From WGMI01 sp041739275 (lineage in GTDB: Bacteria > Bacteroidota > Bacteroidia > Flavobacteriales > Schleiferiaceae): a stretch of 25,554 nt of DNA. Positions 15,967 through 24,134 of the stretch are shown piece after piece. The position numbers and the translations under genes are program-made. Each line of letters opens with the position of its first letter. The stretch's first letter is position 1. The stretch covers positions 1 to 25,554 of the forward strand of contig JBGSOF010000024.1 of NCBI GenBank assembly GCA_041739275.1, written 5' to 3'. Below the pieces are notes generated by a model. The model had not been told where the DNA came from, did no database searches, and saw only the letters and a program-made list of their open reading frames with translations.

Positions 15967-16040
15967 CGAGCAATTCGCTCGGTGTTTGCGTCACCGACTG
16001 AGTTCATTTGTCGAAGGCTTTTAGACCAAATAGAGTGGTC
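15967..16040 (+). other. String of small hairpins, possible structured 3' RNA
   Basis: Three stems follow the stop of the T9SS gene: CGAGC/GCTCG (15967-15981), TCGGTG/CACCGA (15979-15997, mutually exclusive with the first) and GACCA/TGGTC (16024-16040). They lead into the large terminator at 16068-16123. They may be a structured 3' UTR or a small RNA. No promoter box was found, and no known RNA family is recognised. Confidence 0.3.
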
Positions 16041-16067
16041 AAATAACGATAATCCGTGGTGGCGGAG

Positions 16068-16123
16068 ACCCCTTCGTTGATTTTTGAAGTTGTTTAACCT
16101 TCAAGGATCGTGAGGGGTTTTTT
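16068..16123 (+). terminator. Nested-hairpin intrinsic terminator
   Basis: An outer stem ACCCCT (16068-16073)/AGGGGT (16113-16118) encloses an inner perfect stem TTGAAG (16084-16089)/CTTCAA (16099-16104), and six T residues follow (16118-16123), then more T-rich sequence. The T-tract is on the plus strand, so it ends transcripts from the T9SS gene at 15236 or from an RNA starting after it. The complementary strand lacks a T-tract, so it would not serve the response-regulator operon. Confidence 0.7.
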
Positions 16124-16217
16124 GTTTTCAAACAAGAAATTGAGGCCCGGCGACACGCGAATTTGATTTCGCCCTTGATCGAAACACGCGTTCGGCGAGT
16201 TTTTTAGAATCAAACGC

Positions 16218-16847
16218 TCAACACAAGCCTCTTTCGTTGGCGTATTTGATGAGCGAACCCGTGCTGCGAATGCCCAGCTTCGTTTGAATATTTTTTCGGT
16301 GCGTTTCAATGGTATGCGTGCTCAAAAAGAGCTTCTCCGCCATCTGATTCCCCGTGAGCCCCTGCCCAATCAATCGGAGTACCTCGAGTTCTCGTCGGCT
16401 CAAGCTGCCAAATCGATCGCTGTCGGTCTCTGGAACTCCCTGTTCAACGAGTGCTTTTTCAATCTCAGGTTCGTACCAATGCCCGCCCGAATGGACGGTT
16501 TCTATGGCGTGCTGCAATACTTCAATGCCCGAACTTTTGAGCACATAGCCTCGAATACCTATGGCCTTGAGATTGCGGACGAACTCTGAATTCGAATACG
16601 TGCTCAGAATAATAATTCTGATTTCCGGATTCTCGACCAAAAGCGCTTGGCTCAAGAGAATGCCGTCCATTTCGGGCATGTTGATATCCAAGAGCGAAAC
16701 TTGGGGTTTGAGCTGTCTTATTTCTTCGAGCGCGCGCTTGCCGTTCACCGCTCTGCCAACTACTTTAAATCGGTCGTTGCTCTGGAGCAATGCCACCAAT
16801 CCTTCTGCAAAAAGGGTGTGGTCTTCGGCGAGAAAAAGGGATATCAT
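16218..16847 (-). CDS. NarL/LuxR-type response regulator
   Basis: 209-aa DNA-binding response regulator. The receiver domain (1-120) has acidic residues E8 and D9, phospho-acceptor D54 in LLDINMP, S82/T83 in LSTYS and the conserved lysine K104 in YVLKSS. The LuxR-type helix-turn-helix (about 149-207) reads LSRRELEVLRLIGQGLT, then THTIETHRKNI. Its start overlaps the stop of the sensor kinase gene by 4 bases (ATGA), so the kinase is its cognate partner. Regulated genes are unknown; the adjacent unrecognised genes upstream of the kinase are candidates by position only. Confidence 0.94.
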   Translation of the reverse strand: MISLFLAEDHTLFAEGLVALLQSNDRFKVVGRAVNGKRALEEIRQLKPQVSLLDINMPEMDGILLSQALLVENPEIRIIILSTYSNSEFVRNLKAIGIRGYVLKSSGIEVLQHAIETVHSGGHWYEPEIEKALVEQGVPETDSDRFGSLSRRELEVLRLIGQGLTGNQMAEKLFLSTHTIETHRKNIQTKLGIRSTGSLIKYANERGLC

Positions 16848-18592
16848 AGGTTCACGTGCGGTATTTGAATAATAAAGACACTTCCCCGGCCCTTTTGGCT
16901 ATCGATGATGAATGTGCCCGAATAGGGCTCCAAACGCGTATTGATGTTTTTGAAACCGATCCCTGTCGATGCCAAAGAAGGGTCAAAGCCCTTGCCGTCG
17001 TCTTCGTAGGTCAAGGTGAGTTCCCTTCCGTCTGAGGTCAAATCGATCGAGATCGTTTTGGCATCGGCGTATTTGAGCGTATTCGAGACCAACTCTTGAA
17101 CTATTCGATACAACTGAATTTCCAAATCTTGATTGAGCCTTTGAGAAAAGCCGAATGCGCTGATTTCTAGGTTAATGCTTGCTGTTGGTTTGAGAATATC
17201 CGATAGATCTTTCAGGGCCGAAACAAGCCCGAACTGCACCAAGACCCCCGAGCTGAGGTCGTGAGAAACCCTCCGCACCTCGTCCATCGCTTCTCCGAGC
17301 AATTGTCGGCTTTTTTCAAAATACTGAGAGGAAGGCACGACGCTTTCATGACTCTGTCTCAAATAGTTTTCAAAGTTGACTTTTACAGCGGCCAAGAGCC
17401 CCCCCAGCCGATCGTGGAGGTCGCGACCCACGCGTTTTCGCTCTTCTTCCTGGCCTTTGAGCAGACTTTCCATAGAGTCGCTCGCCCGCGTTTTGAGCAA
17501 ATTGTCGACGCGCTCGTGCGCCAAGGCCGCTTCTCGTTTTCGAGTGATGGCCTGTTGCCGATAGGTCCATACAGCGCCCACTCCGAGTATGCTGATCAGA
17601 GTAATTCCGAAACCATAGCCTTTGAGCCGCGCTTTTCGCTGTTCGGCCAAAAGTTTGTGCCGCTCGGTTTCCATCTCCACTTTATACCGCTCTGAAGTTT
17701 TGGCCTGTTCAAAGCTGTTTAGCGAATCTTGGAACCAACGGGCATACTGCGTATGCCGCAGGGCTATATCCCATTCTTTACTGTCTTGATAGGTCAGCGA
17801 ATACGAGTCGTATAAATCGGCTATGCGCTGAGAAAAGTGCAAGCGCTCGGCCATGGCGAGAGCCTTTCGCACCCAATACCGGCCTTGGGCACTATCCCCG
17901 GAAAGAGAGAGAAAACTCCCCCGGGTTTCCCATATGTAATTTACAGAAAGCGAGTCTTTTTTGCGGTTGTCAAAACGCTCGCAGAGTTCGAGGGCGCGCA
18001 GTAGGCTGTCGAGACCGAAGTTGCCGTAGATATAGTCGAAGCTGTTGGCCAGTTCGTAGACGAAGGAGGCTGAGTCGCCGAATTCCAAATAGCGCTTCAG
18101 AACCACATTTTGGATGGAATCGAATCTCCGCTTGGGCTCGGGAAGTCTGGCGTCGAGGTAGAAGTAGACATGGGCCAGTTCGGAGAGCAACATCGTTTGA
18201 GTTTGGGCCGTCTGCCGGTTTTTTGGCAGGGTTTCGTGCGCCAGTCGGTGATAGAGCTCCGCATTATTAAAATCGTTGATCTCGAAGAAATAAGTGCCGA
18301 AATGGTGAAAGTGCAATGCCAGCAGTTCAGGACGCCTGAGGCTGTCGACCAGAGAAGATTCTCTTTTGAGCAATTCGAGGGCATCGATTGAGCGACCTTG
18401 TTGTGCAAGGACTTGACTTTGAAGGCCAGCGATTTGAATCCACCGTACCCAATTCGACTGCGACCGATGGTAGCTCAGCGAGTCGTTGAGCACCGAATTT
18501 TCCAATGGAACACCGAGGCGCCGAGTTTTTTGAGCCCAGCTCGGAACGCCGATCAAAACCGCGAGGAGAAAATACACCATCCCCCGTCTCAA
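16844..18592 (-). CDS. TPR sensor histidine kinase (HisKA_3/NarX-like)
   Basis: About 582 aa. A signal peptide or first membrane segment (about 1-21, ending SWAQ) is followed by a long alpha-helical TPR-like sensor region (about 45-300), one transmembrane segment (about 325-343), a coiled coil, and a HisKA_3 dimerisation domain with RDLHDRLGG (phospho-acceptor H393). The ATPase domain has the N-box QELVSNTLKYADA (N504) and the DDGKGF (531-536) and GIGFKNI motifs. The TPRs are predicted periplasmic, a common Bacteroidota design. The frame is open to 18709, overlapping the upstream gene; I prefer TTG 18592 because it supplies Arg residues before the hydrophobic core, with ATG 18580 as the alternative. 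It is coupled to the response regulator by a 4-base overlap. Confidence 0.88.
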   Translation of the reverse strand: MRRGMVYFLLAVLIGVPSWAQKTRRLGVPLENSVLNDSLSYHRSQSNWVRWIQIAGLQSQVLAQQGRSIDALELLKRESSLVDSLRRPELLALHFHHFGTYFFEINDFNNAELYHRLAHETLPKNRQTAQTQTMLLSELAHVYFYLDARLPEPKRRFDSIQNVVLKRYLEFGDSASFVYELANSFDYIYGNFGLDSLLRALELCERFDNRKKDSLSVNYIWETRGSFLSLSGDSAQGRYWVRKALAMAERLHFSQRIADLYDSYSLTYQDSKEWDIALRHTQYARWFQDSLNSFEQAKTSERYKVEMETERHKLLAEQRKARLKGYGFGITLISILGVGAVWTYRQQAITRKREAALAHERVDNLLKTRASDSMESLLKGQEEERKRVGRDLHDRLGGLLAAVKVNFENYLRQSHESVVPSSQYFEKSRQLLGEAMDEVRRVSHDLSSGVLVQFGLVSALKDLSDILKPTASINLEISAFGFSQRLNQDLEIQLYRIVQELVSNTLKYADAKTISIDLTSDGRELTLTYEDDGKGFDPSLASTGIGFKNINTRLEPYSGTFIIDSQKGRGSVFIIQIPHVNL

Positions 18593-18635
18593 GCTCCTGG
18601 AATTTGGGAGGTTGAGCGAAGGACATCGCCGCGAT

Positions 18636-18881
18636 CTAGTTGGGGCGCAAATCAAATCGATCGAACGGATTCCGATTAAAATCCCAGTTCCCTTCTCGGT
18701 TTTTTTCATTGGCCGAATAATAGTCCAAAAGATCGTAGAGATCGACCAATTCGTGCTCTTTGAGCGGGGAATCTAAGGGATGAACCTTTTCGGTCGGGTC
18801 AGAATCACTCGGATCAGGGCTGGGTTTCGGCGTTTTCATAGGGTTGGCTTCATTCCAAAAATCGCGCCCATGGCCGCCCAC
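18636..18881 (-). CDS. Hypothetical small acidic protein
   Basis: 81-aa protein that I do not recognise. The first 15 residues are followed by a Pro/Ser/Asp-rich disordered stretch (about 16-40), a short predicted helix, HELVDLYDLLDYYSANE (about 43-59), and an Asn/Arg/Phe-rich end, NRNPFDRFDLRPN. There is no signal peptide or membrane segment. The start at 18881 lies 14 bases after the stop of the upstream unknown gene; an internal ATG at 18839 is an alternative. The stop is 43 bases before the kinase start, so all four genes may form one transcript. Disordered region plus short helix suggests a protein-interaction role (inference only). Confidence 0.5.
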   Translation of the reverse strand: MGGHGRDFWNEANPMKTPKPSPDPSDSDPTEKVHPLDSPLKEHELVDLYDLLDYYSANEKNREGNWDFNRNPFDRFDLRPN

Positions 18882-18895
18882 CGCAATCCCTAGAA

Positions 18896-19480
18896 TTAGG
18901 GATTTTTGTGATTTTGGTGCTCAATTTTAAACAGGAAAGCTTCGTCATTTCGGACCGCATCTTCCCAGTTTGCTTCTTCTTCGATGACAAGGACGCCCTC
19001 TTCAATTTCTGCAACACTTATTGTTTTAGAAATCGATTGAGCTCCGGCAGGAACATTGGCAATCACATACACGGGGATCGAGTCGACGTGTTCAAGCTGA
19101 AATACACAATGATTCATGGAATGTGCGCGTAAGATGGGCTCAGAGCCCTCTTCCCACTCGACGGAAACACCGATTAACGACGGTGAAAATGGCGGATATC
19201 TCAGAATTCGCGACCGGATCTGAGCTCTCGGTTGAGGAGGAGGATTATGGCCTGGGAGACTGAGTTGGATTTCGTAAATGCTTAACGGTTCAAGCTTCAA
19301 ATGTTGAAATTGAAGTTCCTTTCGGCCCATCGGATGGGTCTCCAGGTGCAACGTAACGGTCTGTCCTGATGCATCGGAGCGCTTGGCGAAGCAGGGCTCC
19401 GAACTTGAAATGTCGACATGGAGATCGAAGGTGTCGTCTGAAGCGCCTGTGAGCAAAATCTTGTAAAAACGTATAGACAT
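18896..19480 (-). CDS. Hypothetical beta-rich protein
   Basis: 194-aa protein that I do not recognise. It has no signal peptide, lipobox or membrane segment, so it is probably cytoplasmic. Secondary structure looks mostly beta, with a proline-rich turn (NPPPQPRAQ, about 84-92) in the middle and an acidic segment (EIEEGVLVIEEEANWED, about 158-174) near the end. Two cysteines (about 30 and 125) are not in a known motif. It is first in a same-strand run with the 81-aa gene, the sensor kinase and the response regulator. The 119-base region upstream, shared with divergent gldA, shows no clear -7 box for this gene. Confidence 0.7.
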   Translation of the reverse strand: MSIRFYKILLTGASDDTFDLHVDISSSEPCFAKRSDASGQTVTLHLETHPMGRKELQFQHLKLEPLSIYEIQLSLPGHNPPPQPRAQIRSRILRYPPFSPSLIGVSVEWEEGSEPILRAHSMNHCVFQLEHVDSIPVYVIANVPAGAQSISKTISVAEIEEGVLVIEEEANWEDAVRNDEAFLFKIEHQNHKNP

Positions 19481-19584
19481 GGTAGTGGGCTTATGGGTTG
19501 GTGCGCTCGAAGTTATTGAACTCTGACATCTAATATTCTAATAATCAGAAAAATACCTAGATTTAGTGATGTCCTCCGCTCCGT

Positions 19585-19592
19585 TACCTTTG
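19585..19592 (+). promoter_or_regulatory. Promoter -7 box (TACCTTTG) immediately before gldA
   Basis: An exact TAnnTTTG match ends 7 bases before the ATG at 19600. As transcription in Bacteroidota usually begins a few bases after this box, the mRNA would be leaderless or nearly so. TTTAG at 19562-19566 is at about the right distance for a -33 element but is a poor match. Confidence 0.5.
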
Positions 19593-19599
19593 TCGGAAT

Positions 19600-20502
19600 A
19601 TGTCAATCATCGTTCGAGAAGTCAGTAAGTTCTACGGGGCGCAGAGCGCACTTCAATCCGTCGATTTTGAAGTTCCGAGCGGTCAGATTCTCGGTTTTTT
19701 AGGTCCCAACGGAGCGGGCAAGTCGACCATGATGAAAATCTTGACCGCCTATATTCCCGCAGACGAAGGCAGGGCAGAAGTGGCGGGATTCGACGTGGCG
19801 AGCAAGCCTCTTGAGGTGAAGAAAAGAGTGGGTTATCTCTCTGAAAACAACCCTCTTTACCTCGAAATGTACGTGCGAGAGTTCTTGCGTTTTTGCGCAG
19901 GGGTGCACCAAGTCGATTTCAAGCGCGTGGACGAAGTGATCGAGCAGACCGGTTTGGGCCCCGAAAGGCACAAGAAAATCAGCGCCCTGTCTAAGGGTTA
20001 TCGACAGCGCGTCGGGCTGGCTCAGGCCTTGATTCACTCGCCCGAGGTCTTGATTCTCGACGAGCCGACCACAGGCTTAGATCCAAATCAGATGGTGAGT
20101 ATCCGCCAATTGATTCGCGAATTGGGCAGAGACCGCACGGTGATGTTGAGCACCCATATTTTGAGCGAGGTGGAGCTGATTTGCGACCGCGTGGTCATCT
20201 TGAACCAAGGCCGTATAGCGGCAGATCGAGCCATTCAGCAAGGTGTTCGCGGACTTGAAAATTCATTCAAGATTTCGCTCGACCGAAGCCCCGACATCCA
20301 CGCTTTCTCAAAACTGGCCCATCTCAAGAAGCACAAGTCTGAGTCGAAAGACACGTTTTTGCTGGAGTTTGACGAAGGCTACGATCCGCGAAGCGCCCTC
20401 TTTGACTGGGCTGTTTCGCACTCCGTCAAAATTCTCGAGCTCAGCCGTTCGGGCGGCGATCTCGAAGCCTTGTTCCGCCGTCTTACAAACGAGTCAAAGT
20501 AG
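19600..20502 (+). CDS. gldA: GldA-like gliding motility ABC ATPase
   Basis: 300-aa ABC transporter ATP-binding subunit. Walker A GPNGAGKST is at 35-43, the Q-loop SENN at about 81-84, the signature LSKGYRQRVGLA at 130-141 (in place of LSGGQ), Walker B VLILDEP at 150-156 with catalytic E155, the D-loop GLDP, and the H-loop STH at 184-186. Length, N-terminus (MSIIVREVSKFYG) and the LSKGYRQR signature match GldA, which in Flavobacterium johnsoniae acts with the GldF/GldG membrane subunits in gliding. Those partners are not in this window, so a different ABC-2 export partner remains possible. The gene is monocistronic here, with a promoter box abutting its start and a 9-base overlap with convergent arsC. 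Confidence 0.85.
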   Translation: MSIIVREVSKFYGAQSALQSVDFEVPSGQILGFLGPNGAGKSTMMKILTAYIPADEGRAEVAGFDVASKPLEVKKRVGYLSENNPLYLEMYVREFLRFCAGVHQVDFKRVDEVIEQTGLGPERHKKISALSKGYRQRVGLAQALIHSPEVLILDEPTTGLDPNQMVSIRQLIRELGRDRTVMLSTHILSEVELICDRVVILNQGRIAADRAIQQGVRGLENSFKISLDRSPDIHAFSKLAHLKKHKSESKDTFLLEFDEGYDPRSALFDWAVSHSVKILELSRSGGDLEALFRRLTNESK

Positions 20503-20841
20503 TTCTTTGACGCGCTCGATCGGGCGGGCGATCAAACCTTGGGTCTCGGTTAAAACAATCGGCCTTTGAATCATCCGCGGTTCTTCGATCAAGGCCATTA
20601 AAATCTCGTCTTCGTCTAAGTCAAGTTCAGCGAATCGCTCTTTCCAAGCGGAGTCTTGAGTGCGCACCAAATCGGAGGGTTCAAGCCCCAGCCGTTCGCA
20701 AACACCGGCCAGAAATTCAGGTGTAAGCGGATCGGATAGAAGGTCAATGACCTCTGCGTCAATGGCTTCAGTCGACAGATAATCGATCAACGACCGGCTC
20801 GTCGAGCATTTTGGGTTGTGGAGAACCGTGATTTGCGGCAT
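20494..20841 (-). CDS. arsC: ArsC-type arsenate reductase (glutaredoxin-dependent family)
   Basis: 115-aa protein with the ArsC/thioredoxin-like fold. The nucleophilic cysteine is C12 in HNPKCSTSRS, and three arginines at 60, 93 and 106 match the positions of the oxyanion-binding arginines of E. coli ArsC (60, 94, 107), so enzyme function is plausible. The protein is shorter than E. coli ArsC at the C-terminus, as is usual for Bacteroidota members. There is no ars operon nearby; the family also includes YffB/Spx-like proteins, so the physiological substrate is uncertain. The start codon shares one base with the stop of the upstream T9SS gene (TGATG), indicating translational coupling. It is convergent with gldA. 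Confidence 0.85.
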   Translation of the reverse strand: MPQITVLHNPKCSTSRSLIDYLSTEAIDAEVIDLLSDPLTPEFLAGVCERLGLEPSDLVRTQDSAWKERFAELDLDEDEILMALIEEPRMIQRPIVLTETQGLIARPIERVKELL

Positions 20842-23800
20842 CAGCGTTGGAGGTGAACGATTCCTTGACGGGTCGATTCGTTGCCGCAGGGATCGGAGAG
20901 TTCGAGAATCCAAAAATAAACCCCTTCGGCCGAGATTTGTCCGTCGTGCAGCCCATCCCAAGCCGGATCGCCTATGTACATCTGCTGCCCCCAGCGATTG
21001 TACACCTGCAGCAGAGCGCGATCGGCACCGATAGAAATCGCGTAGTCTTGAAGACTAAAAATGTCGTTTAAAAAGTCGCCGTTTGGGCTGAACACATTGG
21101 GCAAACGAGCCGGTTCGGCACTGAGACCGCCCACCACCAAGGTTTGCACCGCAGTGTCGGATTGATTGCAAAGGGTGTCGGTGAGAATCGCTCTAATGGT
21201 ATAGGTTCCCGATTGGTTATATGTGTGCTGCCAGTTCGTCCCGCTGCCCGTCTGTTGCTGTCCGTCGCCAAAGTCAAGCGTAAAAAAGGAAGCACCCGCA
21301 AACGCAGTGGTGAGTGAAACGGTCAATCCATCGCGACAGGCCAAATAATCGATCGCAAAGTCTGAAGTACTGCGAAGACCTCCAAAGCGAATTTCGACCG
21401 AGTCTCTCCCAATATACCCGCAGCGGCCGCTAATGTATTCTACCCAAGCTCGATAGGTTCCGGGGCCCGGATATGGATACGCAATGGGAAAGCTGCTCAA
21501 CACCCCTCCGACTCCGGTGTAGAGTGTTGCCGAGCGCACATCGCCCAGCAAGTCGAAGTTGACGGCGTAATCGGTTCCGCAGCTGTCGTAATCGACCGTT
21601 AATTCCACATCCGCAGCTTCGGCTTCGAGCACGTAGACCAGCACTGAATCAGATCGAGAGGCGACACAATCGCCCCGTCGGGCTTCGAGCTTGATAGCAT
21701 AGGTCCCCGGAGTATTGTACACCACAGAAAGCGAGGTGTTCGAACTGCTTCTGCCGTCGCCCAAGTCCCATTCAAAGCGATTGAGTTGATATGCTGTGGC
21801 ACCGAGCAACAGGGTGTCTCCGGTACAAAGGGTATCTCGACTGGCGAAGATGTCCAAAAACGTACTGTCCACCTTGAGATCGATTCGCACACCGAGCATA
21901 TTGCAGTTCGGACTGTTGTTGGTCGGAGACCACACCCCGGGGGGAAATGCGGGGGTGTTCGAGCTGCCTCCGCAGCCCGCGCAAATGGCTTGTGTGATAA
22001 CCCCCGCCCGGTCGAAACGGCTGGTTCCGCCATCGACGTGCTCTGCCACTCCGTTGCCCCCAAAATAAGTGGCGTATGTGGCATTCTCCCAAATGGGATC
22101 GAGCACCAAAAAGTAGAAATCAGAGCCGTCTGTGGTCGATTGAAAGGCGTCCGGGCTCACGTACAAGCCTTGAGTTGAGCAACCTGAAGCCGCGAGCCCC
22201 CCGCCCCAACCCGAAATATAGGCGCTGCCGCAGCTGTCGATTCGAAAGGCCGATGGGCTGATGTCAAAAACAGCGCGTCCGCTGCCGAAGCGCAGACTCC
22301 GCAGGGCTTGGTCGAGGGCCGGAGGATAGAGTTGAACGAATTGCTTGCCGTTGGGCTGGCCATAAAGACCCGGGCTTTGAGCCAATGCGCCGTCGGTATG
22401 GCCCACGGTCGATACTTGATCGAAGATGTCGGTGTCGACGAAATAGCACAAATCTCTGCCGGCACTGCCGATGAAGCTGCCGTAAACCAGAGCACCGGTT
22501 TCAGAATCGAGCCGGGCGAGATAGCCGTCCGAGCTGCCTCCGAGATAGGCGGGATGCGCAGAAGCCGCGGTGGTCGGAAAATCGGAACTGGCGGTTGCCC
22601 CGCACACATACACTCGACCGCTGTCGCTCAGAGCAATCGAGAATCCCGCATCGGCCGAACTCCCGCCCAAGTATCGGCTCCAAAGCAGGGTGTCGAGATC
22701 GGGGGTGAGTTTGTATACCACGGCATCCGACTGCCCCGCAAAGCTCGAGGCGGCACCCGCGAGCGGAAAGTCAGCCGACTCCGCAGTACTGATGACATAC
22801 ACATTTCCAAGGGTGTCGAGGTTGATTTCACCCCGCGATTCATCCCCATAAGAATTGGAGAGAAAGCGATTGATGCCTTCATTTCCGGTTCCCCCGATCA
22901 AGGTAGAAGCCAAAATGGAGCTTCCGTCGGGCGACAAATGGCTCACAAACATATCGGCTCCGCCGGTGTAGTTCCCCCCGATGACTTGCACGGGCGGGCC
23001 TCCTGCGAAGGAGGTGTCAAAGGCATTTGGGCTTGTGGGAAAGTTTGAAGACCCTGTGATCCCCATCAGATAAAGCCCGTCTTGAGTCGCCAGGAAACTG
23101 TACGGTCGGTCGTTGGCGCTCCCGCCGAGATAGCTCGCATAGATGCGCGTTTGTCCGTCGGGGCTCAATTTGATGATGGCGATATCTGAATTCCCCGAGA
23201 AAACCGTGTCGTGGGCTCCGGGTGAAACGGGAAAACCCGCGCCGAAAACAATGCCTCCCAGATACATATTTCCCGCGGGGTCTTGGGTGGCGGTAAAGCC
23301 CCAATTGTCTGAGGTCGAACCGGAATAGCTTGAAAAAACCACATTTGGATCAATGATCAGTGCCCGAGTTCGATCGTAGGGACCCAAGTCGTAGCCGAGC
23401 ATTCCATTTCGAAGAGCAAAGGCGCATTGTACCTGAATCTGCCGGCCGTCGACGTTTTGATACGCATAGGGCGCGTCTTCGGCAAGGGTTCCGCAACTCG
23501 TTTGAAGAATGAGCTCGCCATTTTTGATTTCGATGGACTCGGCGCCTTCGTAATAGAGCAAAATGGAATCGGGCTCGGCTCCGGGCGACAGCACAAAGCT
23601 GTGCTTCAGCATGCTGCCTTCTTTCACGGGTTGTTCGACCCGCCAGTCGATTCCGGGCAAGACGTCCTTGTACGCGATGCTTGGAAAGGCGCGCACATTT
23701 GAAATGCTCTTAGCCTTGGTGTGGTGATGAATGGCTCCCGGGAGAGCCTCTCCCATGGCTTCGGGCGAAACTTCTCGGCCGCGGTAAACTTGAACAAAGA

Positions 23801-24116
23801 CATCGCACAACGGGAACACTTCTGCTTTAGATGGCCGCGCATAAACCTGATCTTCTGCATGGTAGGAATGTCCGTGCGGATAAAGAAGATGGCTCGTTTC
23901 AGGGTCGATGAGGCGAAGCCCTATCCGATTTTGGCCAAAAGCCGCCTTGAACGAGGGTCCCGAGGCCAGCCATTGGGCCCATTCAGGGCCTTGACCCAGG
24001 TTCTCTTCAAAACCGGGGCTTTGCGCCCGCAACACGCCATGGACGCACAAGGCCGCGCAGATCGAAAGGCGGCTGAGAGACCTTAAAATGGATCGGTCGA
24101 GAAACAGGGGGAACAT
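20841..24116 (-). CDS. SBBP/PKD-repeat T9SS type B surface protein
   Basis: 1091-aa exported protein. Signal peptide about 1-31 (to LRA/Q). A DUF7948-type N-terminal domain (about 35-258, starting FEENLGQ) precedes SBBP beta-propeller repeats (about 260-690, with recurring YLGGS, SPDG and SSDFPTT motifs). Two PKD domains follow (about 778-829, WDLGDG...PGTYAIKL; about 943-993, LDFGDG...SGTYTIRA) with a disulfide-rich region between. The end is a gliding-motility-associated (CHU_C) type B sorting domain (about 1003-1091: LPNVFSPNGDFLNDIF, YNRWGQ, EGVYFWIL). It is thus a T9SS cargo, probably a surface adhesin or extracellular protein; ligand unknown. It lies 18 bases after prfB and overlaps arsC by one base. 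Confidence 0.93.
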   Translation of the reverse strand: MFPLFLDRSILRSLSRLSICAALCVHGVLRAQSPGFEENLGQGPEWAQWLASGPSFKAAFGQNRIGLRLIDPETSHLLYPHGHSYHAEDQVYARPSKAEVFPLCDVFVQVYRGREVSPEAMGEALPGAIHHHTKAKSISNVRAFPSIAYKDVLPGIDWRVEQPVKEGSMLKHSFVLSPGAEPDSILLYYEGAESIEIKNGELILQTSCGTLAEDAPYAYQNVDGRQIQVQCAFALRNGMLGYDLGPYDRTRALIIDPNVVFSSYSGSTSDNWGFTATQDPAGNMYLGGIVFGAGFPVSPGAHDTVFSGNSDIAIIKLSPDGQTRIYASYLGGSANDRPYSFLATQDGLYLMGITGSSNFPTSPNAFDTSFAGGPPVQVIGGNYTGGADMFVSHLSPDGSSILASTLIGGTGNEGINRFLSNSYGDESRGEINLDTLGNVYVISTAESADFPLAGAASSFAGQSDAVVYKLTPDLDTLLWSRYLGGSSADAGFSIALSDSGRVYVCGATASSDFPTTAASAHPAYLGGSSDGYLARLDSETGALVYGSFIGSAGRDLCYFVDTDIFDQVSTVGHTDGALAQSPGLYGQPNGKQFVQLYPPALDQALRSLRFGSGRAVFDISPSAFRIDSCGSAYISGWGGGLAASGCSTQGLYVSPDAFQSTTDGSDFYFLVLDPIWENATYATYFGGNGVAEHVDGGTSRFDRAGVITQAICAGCGGSSNTPAFPPGVWSPTNNSPNCNMLGVRIDLKVDSTFLDIFASRDTLCTGDTLLLGATAYQLNRFEWDLGDGRSSSNTSLSVVYNTPGTYAIKLEARRGDCVASRSDSVLVYVLEAEAADVELTVDYDSCGTDYAVNFDLLGDVRSATLYTGVGGVLSSFPIAYPYPGPGTYRAWVEYISGRCGYIGRDSVEIRFGGLRSTSDFAIDYLACRDGLTVSLTTAFAGASFFTLDFGDGQQQTGSGTNWQHTYNQSGTYTIRAILTDTLCNQSDTAVQTLVVGGLSAEPARLPNVFSPNGDFLNDIFSLQDYAISIGADRALLQVYNRWGQQMYIGDPAWDGLHDGQISAEGVYFWILELSDPCGNESTRQGIVHLQR

Positions 24117-24134
24117 CCCCTTAAAAGTAGAGAA

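Noticed and set aside
22308..23048. 246-codon frame opposite the SBBP/PKD gene
   Set aside because: Antisense shadow of the propeller repeats.
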